Shown here one piece after another: positions 34,069-42,054 of a stretch of 64,000 nt of DNA; the stretch's first letter is position 1; every line of letters starts with the position of its first letter. Source of the stretch: CAVQBJ01 sp963819075 (lineage in GTDB: Bacteria > Actinomycetota > Thermoleophilia > Solirubrobacterales > Solirubrobacteraceae). The position numbers were made by a program, and so were the translations under genes. The stretch spans positions 186,001 through 250,000 of the forward strand of contig CAWFUP010000004.1 of NCBI GenBank assembly GCA_963819075.1. Reading direction: 5' to 3'. The notes beneath the pieces are model-generated. The model was not told where the DNA came from and searched no databases. It was given only the letters and a program-made list of their open reading frames with translations.

Positions 34069-35970
34069 TTGAGCACCACGCGTCCCTCCATCGGCCTGCT
34101 ACCGGTCTTCTTGGTGGGTGGGGGGCAGCTCGACAGCCGCCTGCGTCAAGCGCTGGCCCGCTCCGAAAGCGTGACTGTGCTGGAGGGACCCTCAGACGCC
34201 GGTAAGAGCACGCTCCTGCGCGAGTGCATGGGACAGGCCGAGCAGGACCGGATCGTCGACCTCTCGCTGGTCGCGAACGGCAGCGAGGCCGACGACCGCT
34301 TGGACCATGCGGGACCACTCGGTATCGACCATCTCGACCGGCTGGCGGGCAGCGCTCAGTTCCATGAGGCCTACGAGCTGCTAACCGTGCGACTTCCCGC
34401 CAGGCTCCCGCGCTCGCATGCCACGGTGCTCGTAGTGAATGACGACTGGAGCGCAGCCTTCGCCAGCGCCTACGGCGGGCTCTCGCCAGCGGACGTCCTG
34501 CGCCGTGCCGCGCCCACCGTCGCCGTCGAGCTCGTGCAGGTGGCGCCCTACAGCGATATGCAGCTAAACGCGGTCGCCGAACGGCTGCACCTCGATGTCG
34601 GGGAACTCGACGATCCACGCTTGCGCCTGGCGGGCGTCCTGGCCATAGCCGCGTCGCATGGCGACAGCGAGGACTGGAGCACGAATCGTATCCGCGCGCA
34701 GTCCGTCGTTGAGTGGGTGGCCAAGGGTGGCAGCGACCGTCAGCTCCGTCAGGCGCTGTGGGACCTGGCCGGTCGCCGGGCGCTTCGGGGCGAGAGCGGT
34801 CAGCTCAGTCGGTCTGCGCTGTTCTCTAGCCTTGACGGCCGCTACGAGACCTCCGCGTTTGGTCGGCAACTCGGAGGCCCGTTCCAGTGGCGATCCGGCG
34901 CTTTGAGCACCATGAACCCCAGTTACGATGACGTAGCGGCGGCCAGCATGCTGCGCAGTGTGATCATGGGCGATGAGCGCATGGGTCTCCCCGTGCCAAT
35001 GCGCGCCTCGGTGCTCCGGTGCCTGCTCGAGCTCTCCGGCGATTACCGCGAGGAGCTGCTGGAGGCCGCCGACGGCCTCCTTCATGAGGTGCGGACCGCG
35101 CCGCACGCCGACGTCGGTTACCTGCCGGTCACGCTGGGAGCCACTCTGCTCGCCGGCCAACGCAGCGTGCACTTCGAAGGCTGCCGTCTGCAGGGCCCAG
35201 AGCATCAAAGCACTGATCGGATCCCCGAGCAAGTGGCCGGCACGCTGACCGGACGGCTGGTCGAGCTCTTCCACCACGGCCTGGCGGCGCTCGTTGATGC
35301 GCTCGGCGCGGTAGCTGTAGGCGGTCGCGGCGCCTACGGGGGCGACGGCCGCATCTGGGAGCGCGCGCGGGTGTGGGCGCGCGGACTGCCGCTGAGGGCG
35401 CTCGTGGAGGACACGATCCTGCACGAGCTGCCCGCTGACCGGGCCTGGCGCCATGAGGACGTGCTTGACGTAGCGGTCACCGGCGCGACCACTGCCTTCA
35501 TGGCTGAGCAGCCCGGCGCCCTCGAGGCTGCGCTGCGGGGCGCCGACGTGGGCCTCGCCACGCTGCTAGCCGACGTTTGGGATGGCCTGAACGACGGGGC
35601 CTGGGACCAGCTGCTAGTCGAGCGCCAAAGCAGCCTCGAGGGACTCCTCGTGCTCGACGACGCGCGCCATCAGGTGAGCGCTCGTGACTGCCGGCTGCAA
35701 CGCGCGCAACTTCGGGACCAGGACCTGTCGGGCTGGACGCTTGAGCGCTGCGACCTCCACCTGGCCGACCTGCGCTCCTGTCAGGGACTGCTGAATGCGG
35801 GGCTGGCTGGCTCGAACTGGTGGTCGGCCATGCTCGCGCCGGCCGACCGCTACGAGCTCATGCGCCGGGGCGAGGGTGATGAGCGCCTAGCATCCTGGAT
35901 GGCCAGTCCCCCCTGGACAAACCCGTACTACACAGACCCCTGGCCCGCTCCGCTCAAAGGAGGGAGCTGA
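34069..35970 (+). CDS. P-loop NTPase with pentapeptide-like tail (STAND-like)
   Basis: A 633-aa protein, first gene of the candidate conflict operon. Walker A GPSDAGKST is at residues 40-48 and a probable Walker B ATVLVVNDDW near 120. A long helical middle follows. Close to the C-terminus, CRLQRAQLRDQDLSGWTL and ERCDLHLADLRSC look like pentapeptide repeats (A/S-x-L-x-x). NTPase plus repeat sensor is the general plan of STAND immune proteins, but no family is certain. Start TTG 34069 has GGGAG 8 bp upstream; the frame is open to 33943. Its stop overlaps the radical SAM ATG (TGATG), with AGGAGGGAG just before. Confidence 0.7.
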   Translation: MSTTRPSIGLLPVFLVGGGQLDSRLRQALARSESVTVLEGPSDAGKSTLLRECMGQAEQDRIVDLSLVANGSEADDRLDHAGPLGIDHLDRLAGSAQFHEAYELLTVRLPARLPRSHATVLVVNDDWSAAFASAYGGLSPADVLRRAAPTVAVELVQVAPYSDMQLNAVAERLHLDVGELDDPRLRLAGVLAIAASHGDSEDWSTNRIRAQSVVEWVAKGGSDRQLRQALWDLAGRRALRGESGQLSRSALFSSLDGRYETSAFGRQLGGPFQWRSGALSTMNPSYDDVAAASMLRSVIMGDERMGLPVPMRASVLRCLLELSGDYREELLEAADGLLHEVRTAPHADVGYLPVTLGATLLAGQRSVHFEGCRLQGPEHQSTDRIPEQVAGTLTGRLVELFHHGLAALVDALGAVAVGGRGAYGGDGRIWERARVWARGLPLRALVEDTILHELPADRAWRHEDVLDVAVTGATTAFMAEQPGALEAALRGADVGLATLLADVWDGLNDGAWDQLLVERQSSLEGLLVLDDARHQVSARDCRLQRAQLRDQDLSGWTLERCDLHLADLRSCQGLLNAGLAGSNWWSAMLAPADRYELMRRGEGDERLASWMASPPWTNPYYTDPWPAPLKGGS

Positions 35971-36306
35971 TGACGACCCTGGCCAACGACAAGTTACGCC
36001 TGATCGTTACCGGCAAGTGCAATCTGTCGTGTTTCTACTGCCACAACGAGGGTCAGGCTAAAGAGGAGACCTTTCTAGCGGAAGGGCTGGTCGAGCGCGT
36101 CCTGAGCGCTGTCCGCGCCGACGGGATGAAGGTGCGCGAGGTGACTATCAGCGGCGGCGAGCCGCTGCTGCATCCCCAACTGGCGGGTTTCGTGCGCCAG
36201 GCCCGTGAGCTTGCCCCGGACGTGACGGTCGTCTCGAACGGCCTGCTAGCCAACGACGAGCTCATCGGACGCGTGGCCAGCGCCGGCCTGTCCAAGCTCC
36301 GCCTAG
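35970..36306 (+). pseudogene. MoaA-like radical SAM enzyme, N-terminal part (interrupted by IS)
   Basis: Encodes residues 1-112 of a 308-aa radical SAM protein. The [4Fe-4S]-SAM motif CNLSCFYC (C17, C21, C24), the SAM-binding ISGGEPLL (62-65) and VVSNGLL are present. The frame runs into the IS at codon 113 and stops at 36449 after unrelated residues. With the IS and one CTAG copy removed, the frame joins exactly to 38033-38622 and reads through SKLRLGLDSLAPRK, the expected radical SAM strand. The gene was thus intact before a single, apparently recent insertion. Confidence 0.85.
36303..36306. repeat. IS target-site duplication CTAG (left copy)
   Basis: CTAG immediately before the IS inverted repeat; second copy at 38029-38032. 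Confidence 0.8.
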
Positions 36307-38028
36307 GAGCGTGGGTCTGTATGTGCTCGGCCGGCGGTGATCGGCAAAGATCGTCGGTTCTGACCGTCGGTGGCGGGCGAGGTCGACGTGGTCGCCGGGG
36401 TGTTGCGGGCGGCCGTGAGGGTTCTGGGCGGCTGCTGGGCCCTGACTGAGGAGCCGCTGGCGGTATTTGTCAGTTGGTGTTCAGGGCTACCAGGCCGCCG
36501 GCGCGGTGGAGCTTGAGCAGGTTGTGGATCGTGCACTCAAAGCGCCACTGCGCACGGGCGGCTGGCTTGCCGCGGATCAGGACGCGGCGGCCGTCTTGGA
36601 CGGTGCCGATCTGGCCGAACACCGGCTCGACGATCGCCTTGCGCCGGCTGTAGATCTTGCGGCCCTTCTTGGTGCGGGTCTTGCGCGCCATCCGTTGCTT
36701 GGGGGTAGCGTCCTTGGGGATCGGCCCGCGCGGCGCGGGCGGCTGGGGTTCTGAGTGTTTGAAGCGGCCGGTCGCGATGTACGGGTCCAGCCCGTGCTCG
36801 CTGGTGATCTGAACGTTCTCCTCGGAGAAGTAGCCGGCGTCCGCGGTCAGCACCGCGCCCTGGGCCAGCTGTGCGCCGATCGCCTGCAGGTTCGCGATCA
36901 AGCTGGCAGAGCGCCGGCTCGAGCTGCTGGGCGTCAGGCGCCTGGTCGGACAGCTCGGCCACGACGATCACCTGCGCGGTCTCGTCCACGATCGCCTGGC
37001 CTGAGTAGCACTGGTGAAACGATCCGTCCGAGGTCTTCATGATCTTCGACTCCGGGTCGGTGAAGTTCCGCTGCGCCGTGGGCTTGGGCGCGAACGGGTC
37101 GCGCCCGTCGCGCGGCGCGCGCGGCTGCTTGCCCTGCGCCGCAAGCTCGGCGCGCCGTGCGGTCTCCGCCTCGCGGGCCTGGGCCTCGAGCGCCTCCTTG
37201 GCCTCGCGGATCTTCGCCAGCCGCGTCTCACGACGCTGCAACTCCTCGGGCAGCTCATCGCCGCGACGGTCGGCCCCGAAGCGCTCATCCTCCTGCGCAT
37301 CAACCCGCTCGGCCTCGGACAACAGCGCATCAACGTTGCGGCGGATCTCGGCGATCTCAGCTTCGAGCTGCTGCTCCTTGGTGACATCCGCTCGTAGCTC
37401 ATCGCCTTATGCCGCGAGGCGTTCGCGCGCAGCTTCGTCCCGTCCAACGCCAGGCTCCCGAGCCCGACCAGCTTGGCCTGCTTGCACAGCCGCAGCGCCT
37501 GCACGAACAGCTCCCCAAGCGCCTCCAGGTGCCGCTTGCGAAACCGCGCGATCGAGCGGTAGTCCGGGTGCTGGTCGGCGCACAACATCCGCACCGCCAC
37601 ATCCCCGTAGGTGGCGCGCTCCAGCTTGCGCGAGGACATCACCCCGTTCGCGTACCCGTAGACCAGCAGCTTGACCATCAACCGCGGGTCATACGGCGGA
37701 AAGCCCCGCTCCTCCTCATAGGAGTCGTAGATCGCCGACAGATCAAGCGTCCCGGACTCGACCAGGTCAGACACGAAATGCGCCAGATCACCCTCCGGGA
37801 TCCACTCCGAAAGCACCGGCGCCATCAACAGCACCTGATCAGGGTCATACGCGCGAAACGTCTTCTCCTCACCCACCGGCACGACGCGCTCGACGACCGC
37901 CTCGTCCGCCTCCACCTCCACCAGCCGCTCCTGCGCCACCGCCGCCGCCATGCGATCCTCCCGCTCGAGTACAGGCGAATCGTCTTAAACGCCCCGGACG
38001 GCACCGACCGGGTTACTGACCCACGCTC
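36307..38028. mobile_element. IS1182-like insertion sequence
   Basis: 1722 bp. Terminal inverted repeats are GAGCGTGGGTC at the left end (36307-36317) and GACCCACGCTC at the right end (38018-38028), perfectly complementary over 11 bp. Flanked by CTAG duplications. The transposase, on the minus strand, is IS1182-like (IS5/IS1182 group, DDE). It interrupts the radical SAM gene. Confidence 0.88.
36470..37951 (-). pseudogene. IS1182-like DDE transposase with two frameshifts
   Basis: Reading leftward, the first frame (37951 to about 37385) encodes the N-terminal domain (FRAYDPDQVLLMAPVLSEWI, DPRLMVKLLVYGYANGVMSS, LALDGTKLRANAS). Near 37384 the frame shifts and continues as EQQLEAEIAEIRR, through DGSFHQCYSGQAIVDETAQV. 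Near 36903 it shifts again to IANLQAIGAQLAQGAVLTAD, AGYFSEENVQ and VEPVFGQIGTVQDGRRVLIR. All three catalytic acidic regions are present but in three frames. Either the copy is inactive or there are sequence errors; I see no slippery heptamer at either site. Confidence 0.82.
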
Positions 38029-38032
38029 CTAG
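38029..38032. repeat. IS target-site duplication CTAG (right copy)
   Basis: CTAG directly after the right inverted repeat, matching 36303-36306. Confidence 0.8.
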
Positions 38033-38622
38033 GCCTTGACTCGCTGGCGCCGCGCAAGCCGCGCCCGTCGCCTGGCAAGCTCACCGACCCGTTCGACGCT
38101 GCCGCGCTCGTGGCCCGGCTGCGCACGGCTGGCGTCGGCGCCGACCTCAACTGCGTGCTCACGCGCTTCAACCGCCGGGCCATCGCGGACTTGGTGGCCT
38201 TCGCCGTCGAGCAACGGCTCGACGTGAAGTTCTTCGAGCACGTAGACGTCGACCAGCATGGCACCGAGGCCGTGGCGGGATCGATGGCCGCCCGCCCGCA
38301 CATCGCCTGGGAGGACTTCGTCGGTGAGGCCGAGCGCGGTGCCGGACGCCGGCTGCTCTTTGCGCCCACCGAAAGCTTCGGAGAGGCGAACCTCGCCTCG
38401 CGTGGTGCGGGGCCAGAGGTCCGCTACTGCCGATACTTGTGCCCCTTTGGCCTCTGCTGGATCACTGGCACGCGGGTGGATCCGCGCGGCTTCGTCTACA
38501 ACTGCATGGTCAACCGCGGCCTTGACCGCATCGACGCCTCCATGGACGATGTCGCGATCCGGGAGGTGCTTGACCGCGCCGGCGGGCGGCCCTGCCGCGC
38601 CGCGCAGCTCGACGCGGCGTGA
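38033..38622 (+). pseudogene. MoaA-like radical SAM enzyme, C-terminal part
   Basis: Residues 113-308 of the interrupted radical SAM protein. It completes the TIM barrel (ALVARLRTAGVGADLNCVLT, LDVKFFEHVDVDQ) and carries a second cysteine set, YCRYLCPFGLCW then YNCMVNRG (C245, C249, C254, C270), typical of an auxiliary Fe-S cluster as in MoaA and SPASM-like enzymes. The motif differs from MoaA's C-x2-C-x13-C, so it is probably not molybdenum cofactor synthesis. Its stop overlaps the kinase GTG (GTGA). No start is available to express this half alone with the SAM site. Confidence 0.83.
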
Positions 38623-39248
38623 CCGTCATCGCCTTCGAAGGTCTGGACGGATCAGGCAAGAGCACCGTCGCGCCGCTTGTGGCCGCCAGGTTGGGTGCGC
38701 GCTACGTCCCTATGCCGCCCGTGGAGTTGGCCCTGATCGATGACGGGCTGTTTCGTCGCCAGCGCTCACGGGCGCGTTATCTGCACTACTTGGCTGGCGT
38801 CGCGTCGGTGGAAGAGACACTGCAGGGCCGGGAGGTGGTGGTCTGTGACCGCCACTTGGCCTCGGCGCACGCGCTGCACGTCGACGTCGACGAGCCAATG
38901 CGCCATGCGCTGGAAGCGTTGCCGTTGCCGCCGCCCGACGTTACCGTGGTGCTCGAGGTCGCCGAACCCGAGCGACGCGCACGGCTGGCGGCCCGTCCTC
39001 GAGAGCTTGATCCGTTCGAGCGCAGGCTGCTCGAGGATGACGCGCTGCGCGCGCGGGTCCATGCGCGCATGCTGGCGGACCCGAACGTGGCGGTCGTTGC
39101 CACTGACGGCCGGACCGTGGCCGAGGTGGTCGACGCCAGCCTCAAAGTCATCGCGCAGCTAACTGGACTGCGCCGCGATCGTGCATCAGAGGCGCCATCA
39201 CCACCGCCGTCGGCAGACGATAACCGCCGGTGCCAATGGCTAGGGTAG
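38619..39248 (+). CDS. Thymidylate-kinase-like nucleoside monophosphate kinase
   Basis: A 209-aa P-loop kinase of the dTMP kinase group. FEGLDGSGKST is the P-loop (about residues 6-16), VVVCDRHLAS corresponds to the DRY/DRH nucleobase motif, and RARLAARPRELDPFERRL is the LID-like region. A normal cellular tmk would sit elsewhere, so this is a specialised copy. It overlaps the radical SAM gene by 4 bp (GTGA), so the two products are made together and likely act on the same nucleotide pathway. Confidence 0.85.
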   Translation: MTVIAFEGLDGSGKSTVAPLVAARLGARYVPMPPVELALIDDGLFRRQRSRARYLHYLAGVASVEETLQGREVVVCDRHLASAHALHVDVDEPMRHALEALPLPPPDVTVVLEVAEPERRARLAARPRELDPFERRLLEDDALRARVHARMLADPNVAVVATDGRTVAEVVDASLKVIAQLTGLRRDRASEAPSPPPSADDNRRCQWLG

Positions 39249-39252
39249 AAGC

Positions 39253-40032
39253 ATGAGCGATGACGTCGCACCGGTGCTCAGCGCAGTCGAATATGCCCAG
39301 ATGCGTCGCGAGGATCTCACGAGCGCGGCGCTAGGCGCGGCCGGCTGGGCGCAGGGCTACGACGTGGTCGCGCGGCTCATCGATCAGGGTCTGCTCGACG
39401 GTGCGATCGAGCGCGGCCCGGATGGGACCGTGCGGCATGTGAGTGTGCGCGCGCTATCGCACGCTGGTCACGAGCGGCTGCTCGACGGTGTGGGCGCGGC
39501 GCTCTCCGTCCCGACCCGCCGCGCGCTGGCAGCCCTCGCCGCTCCGGGCCTGAATGCGGCTCCTGGCGGCAGTCTGCCCGAGCCCATCGCTTCCGAACTG
39601 CTCGAGTACGAGTTGGTGCTCCCGGCCGCACCCCACGACCTAACCTCGCGGGGGATGGCAGTCCTGGCGCACCTACAGGCCCAACAGGCCCGTGGCAACG
39701 TGACCATCGTGGGCGACGTGTCGGGCTCGCAGATCGCTGGTGCCGGCAGCGTCATCAGCGGCACGGTCAACAACGCTGACCCCGCGATGGCCCGGCTGGC
39801 CGGGGTGATCGGCCAAGTGCTCGTGCAGCTGAACGAACTGCCGTTAGCGCCCGAGCAGGCCGCCCAGGTCAAGGCCGACCTGGAGACCGCCCGCAGTCAG
39901 GCGATGTCGCCCGCGCCGCGCCGCGGCGTCATCGGCGAGTGCCTGTCCAGCGCCCGCGCAGTGCTGGAGGGCGTCGCCGGCAATGCCGCGTTCGCCAGCT
40001 TGCTGGATCTGCTGCAGCACCTCCACCTCTGA
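39253..40032 (+). CDS. Effector-associated-domain-like protein
   Basis: A 259-aa protein starting 4 bp after the kinase stop. Residues 1-120 are helical, possibly winged-helix (LTSRGMAVLAHLQAQQ). Then comes a glycine-rich beta segment GNVTIVGDVSGSQIAGAGSV and a helical C-terminus (VLVQLNELPLAPEQAAQVKA, ARAVLEGVAGNAAFASLLDL). A G-N-x-S-G-S-x-I beta stretch followed by this helical end is a pattern I associate with small proteins near NTPase-based immune genes (AbiTii/EAD-like). I cannot name a family with certainty. Confidence 0.65.
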   Translation: MSDDVAPVLSAVEYAQMRREDLTSAALGAAGWAQGYDVVARLIDQGLLDGAIERGPDGTVRHVSVRALSHAGHERLLDGVGAALSVPTRRALAALAAPGLNAAPGGSLPEPIASELLEYELVLPAAPHDLTSRGMAVLAHLQAQQARGNVTIVGDVSGSQIAGAGSVISGTVNNADPAMARLAGVIGQVLVQLNELPLAPEQAAQVKADLETARSQAMSPAPRRGVIGECLSSARAVLEGVAGNAAFASLLDLLQHLHL

Positions 40033-40107
40033 CCCGGCGCGCATAGGTGGCCCACTTGCCTGTGTGTCGGCGATGGCGGTGTCCCGAAGCTTTGAGAAGC
40101 TGAGACC

Positions 40108-40971
40108 GTGACGGAAAGCCAGATCTTCCACTGCGGCGTTCAATGCCTGGTCTTCCGCCGCAAGAAGCTGTTGCTGGGCCTGAGGCACAACACAGCCGGG
40201 GCAGGGCAGTGGGCGCTGCCTGGTGGCCATGTCGAGCTCAGCGAAACCCCCATCGAGACCGCTCGGCGGGAGCTGCGCGAAGAGACCGGCATCCGTGGCG
40301 GCGAGGTCGAGGTGGGGCCGTCGTTCACCACCTACACCACCGAGTTACCGTATGTGCACGTGCCGGTGCTGTTCCGTGACAGCCGAGGCACTCCGGAGAT
40401 CCCCGAGGGCGAGCGCTTTTCGGATCTCGGCTTTTTCGCGACCAATGACCTGCCGGCGCCGCTCTTTGCGCCGTCGTCCACAGCGATCGAGCTGCTACGC
40501 GACGGAGCCAGCACTCTCGCCTTTCGTCGCGACGCGGGGTCGACGTTCGTGAAGGTCGATATGGTGTCCCTCGACGAGGCCGACAACCGCAATCGGGCCT
40601 TCTCGGCGCTCGTGATCTCCGACGCCAAAGGTGTCTCGCTGTTGGTCACCTGGGGCCGACGCGATCAGCCGCGGCGCAACGCGCGCCCTGAGAGTTTCGA
40701 CGACCTCGCAGCCGGTCTGCGCCGCCTCGAGGACCTGTTAGCCCGGCGCGTACGGCACCGGTACCACGTCACCGGCGTGGTCGGCGAACTTGCGCTCGAC
40801 CAGGTCGAGGCGCTGCTCCCCGACCGGGTCCACCTGCAGGTCGTCGACCGGGAGCTCATCGGACGGCTGCTGGAGGACGAGGAGTTCCGGCGGGCGTACG
40901 CGCGCGACTGGTACAGATTGAATGAGCCGCTACCGCTCGACGGGCAGCTCAACCTGTTGACCGAGATCTAG
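40108..40971 (+). CDS. NUDIX hydrolase with extra C-terminal domain
   Basis: A 287-aa protein. Residues 1-140 form a NUDIX domain with the full box, G40 to I62: GHVELSETPIETARRELREE plus TGI, matching Gx5Ex7REUxEExGU. The remaining 145 residues (ALVISDAKGVSLLVTWGRRD, YHVTGVVGELALDQVEALLP) are an unrecognised alpha/beta domain. It begins with GTG 75 bp after the preceding gene and could be the last gene of the operon. A nucleotide-derived substrate fits its context next to a nucleotide kinase and radical SAM enzyme. Confidence 0.82.
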   Translation: MTESQIFHCGVQCLVFRRKKLLLGLRHNTAGAGQWALPGGHVELSETPIETARRELREETGIRGGEVEVGPSFTTYTTELPYVHVPVLFRDSRGTPEIPEGERFSDLGFFATNDLPAPLFAPSSTAIELLRDGASTLAFRRDAGSTFVKVDMVSLDEADNRNRAFSALVISDAKGVSLLVTWGRRDQPRRNARPESFDDLAAGLRRLEDLLARRVRHRYHVTGVVGELALDQVEALLPDRVHLQVVDRELIGRLLEDEEFRRAYARDWYRLNEPLPLDGQLNLLTEI

Positions 40972-41090
40972 GAGGGTCTGGCGGAACTCGCTAGCCCTGT
41001 CGTGGTGCCGGATTCGTGGCGTCGGCCCATGGGCGCTACCTCGTGATTCGTCTCGGCTTACCCCATGATCGGGCATGTAGCATCGCCGAC

Positions 41091-41495
41091 ATGACGATGC
41101 CCGGTCTGAGCGCGGACGCCGTGAAGCAGCAAGCCGAGGCAGCGAAGAAGGCCGCCAAGCAGCAGGCCAGGGCAGCCAAGAAGGCTGCACGCGCTGCCGC
41201 AAGACAAAGAGCCAGGGACAACCCGGCGGCGCTGTCGTGGCCGCCGACGCGCTCCGACCTGTTCGCCGTACTGTGCGCGTTCGTGGTGATCTACTGCGTC
41301 GTCAGCGATCTGTGGGAGCCGCTCGCATCGCTGGCACTGATTATCTGCGTCTTTGCCGTAGCCTTCCCGCGCATGACCGGCAAGTGGCGCGTCGGAGGCG
41401 CTCCACCCATGGTTGAAGGCGAGTTCGAGAGACGACCTAGCTCACCAGAGCTTCCTCCGGAGTCTGCTCCAGAGAAAGAATCTGCCGGGGATTGA
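41091..41495 (+). CDS. Small membrane protein with Lys/Ala-rich helix
   Basis: A 134-aa protein. Residues about 8-45 are a strikingly repetitive Lys/Ala/Arg/Gln helix (AEAAKKAAKQQARAAKKAAR), followed by two membrane segments (FAVLCAFVVIYCVVSDLW, LASLALIICVFAVAF) and an acidic Pro/Glu/Ser tail. No family recognised. ATG 41091 chosen; an upstream in-frame start at 41016 is unlikely. Its 3' end overlaps the convergent gene at 41437 by 59 bp. Confidence 0.6.
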   Translation: MTMPGLSADAVKQQAEAAKKAAKQQARAAKKAARAAARQRARDNPAALSWPPTRSDLFAVLCAFVVIYCVVSDLWEPLASLALIICVFAVAFPRMTGKWRVGGAPPMVEGEFERRPSSPELPPESAPEKESAGD

Positions 41496-41640
41496 GGGCC
41501 AGCACCATGCCGCTCGCGTTGCGGATCTCAAGCGGCTGGTCGGTGGCGAGCGCTTCGCTAAAGGCTCGGTTGAGATCACGCAAGTTGACGTTGCGAACCA
41601 CGATCTCTTCCCCCGACGTTAGCTTGATTTTGACGGCCAC
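41437..41640 (-). CDS. Small hypothetical protein
   Basis: A 67-aa protein beginning MAVKIKLTSGEEIVVRNVNL, all-beta to alpha, ending LEQTPEEALVS. GAGTAGGAGCC lies before the ATG. Second gene of a two-gene leftward unit with the gene at 41693 (52-bp gap). The compact sequence looks like a real small domain, possibly a regulator. No family recognised. Confidence 0.6.
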   Translation of the reverse strand: MAVKIKLTSGEEIVVRNVNLRDLNRAFSEALATDQPLEIRNASGMVLALNPRQILSLEQTPEEALVS

Positions 41641-41692
41641 GGCTGGCTCCTACTCTTGCTCTCTTGGGTCAGTTGGGCTGGAGTTGCGACGC

Positions 41693-41923
41693 TCACGCAA
41701 CCTGAGGTTCAGCGACCTGGACATCATCAGCGGGCCAGGGCGTGCCCTCGGGCTCCCGGCCTTCTTCGGCGGCGGCAGCCCATTCTTCGAGGCGGCAAGC
41801 CCAAACGACCGGGAAGTCGCGGCCTGCAACCACGCCCGTCAGGGCGCGTCGGTCAAGCCACTGACCGTGGACGTCCTTGACCCTGATGGGGGTCCCTTCG
41901 GTGATGTCCGACACCCTGCTCAT
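41693..41923 (-). CDS. Small hypothetical protein
   Basis: A 76-aa acidic protein, MSRVSDITEGTPIRVKDVHG, then DFPVVWACRLEEW and an EE-rich tail. ATG 41923 is used; an alternative ATG lies 36 bp upstream. Divergent from the DUF5343-type gene and sharing with it the TGGCACT-repeat promoter region. No family recognised. Confidence 0.5.
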   Translation of the reverse strand: MSRVSDITEGTPIRVKDVHGQWLDRRALTGVVAGRDFPVVWACRLEEWAAAAEEGREPEGTPWPADDVQVAEPQVA

Positions 41924-41949
41924 GCAAGCAATTTTCGTCCACGAAAGTG

Positions 41950-42039
41950 AGTGCCACAAGCACTATGGACGCGATTTTTGGGTGGCACTTGCAGTTTGGC
42001 ACTCAACGCTGTAGGCTGGATGCCTGATCGCGTGGCACT
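41950..42039. promoter_or_regulatory. TGGCACT iterons in a divergent promoter region
   Basis: TGGCACT occurs three times in direct orientation (41983, 41997, 42033) and once inverted (AGTGCCA, 41950) within 90 bp upstream of the gene at 42055. Copies are mostly preceded by GTG or followed by C/T. Likely binding sites for a regulator that has not been identified. Confidence 0.5.
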
Positions 42040-42054
42040 CGACCCGAGGTAATC

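Noticed and set aside
36470..37951. Programmed frameshifting in the IS transposase
   Set aside because: Two separate shifts and no slippery sequence are seen; IS1182-type transposases normally have a single frame.
35970..38622. The radical SAM protein as a true viperin
   Set aside because: The cluster motif and surroundings are MoaA-like and there is an auxiliary 4-Cys cluster that viperins lack. The analogy is kept only at the level of operon logic.
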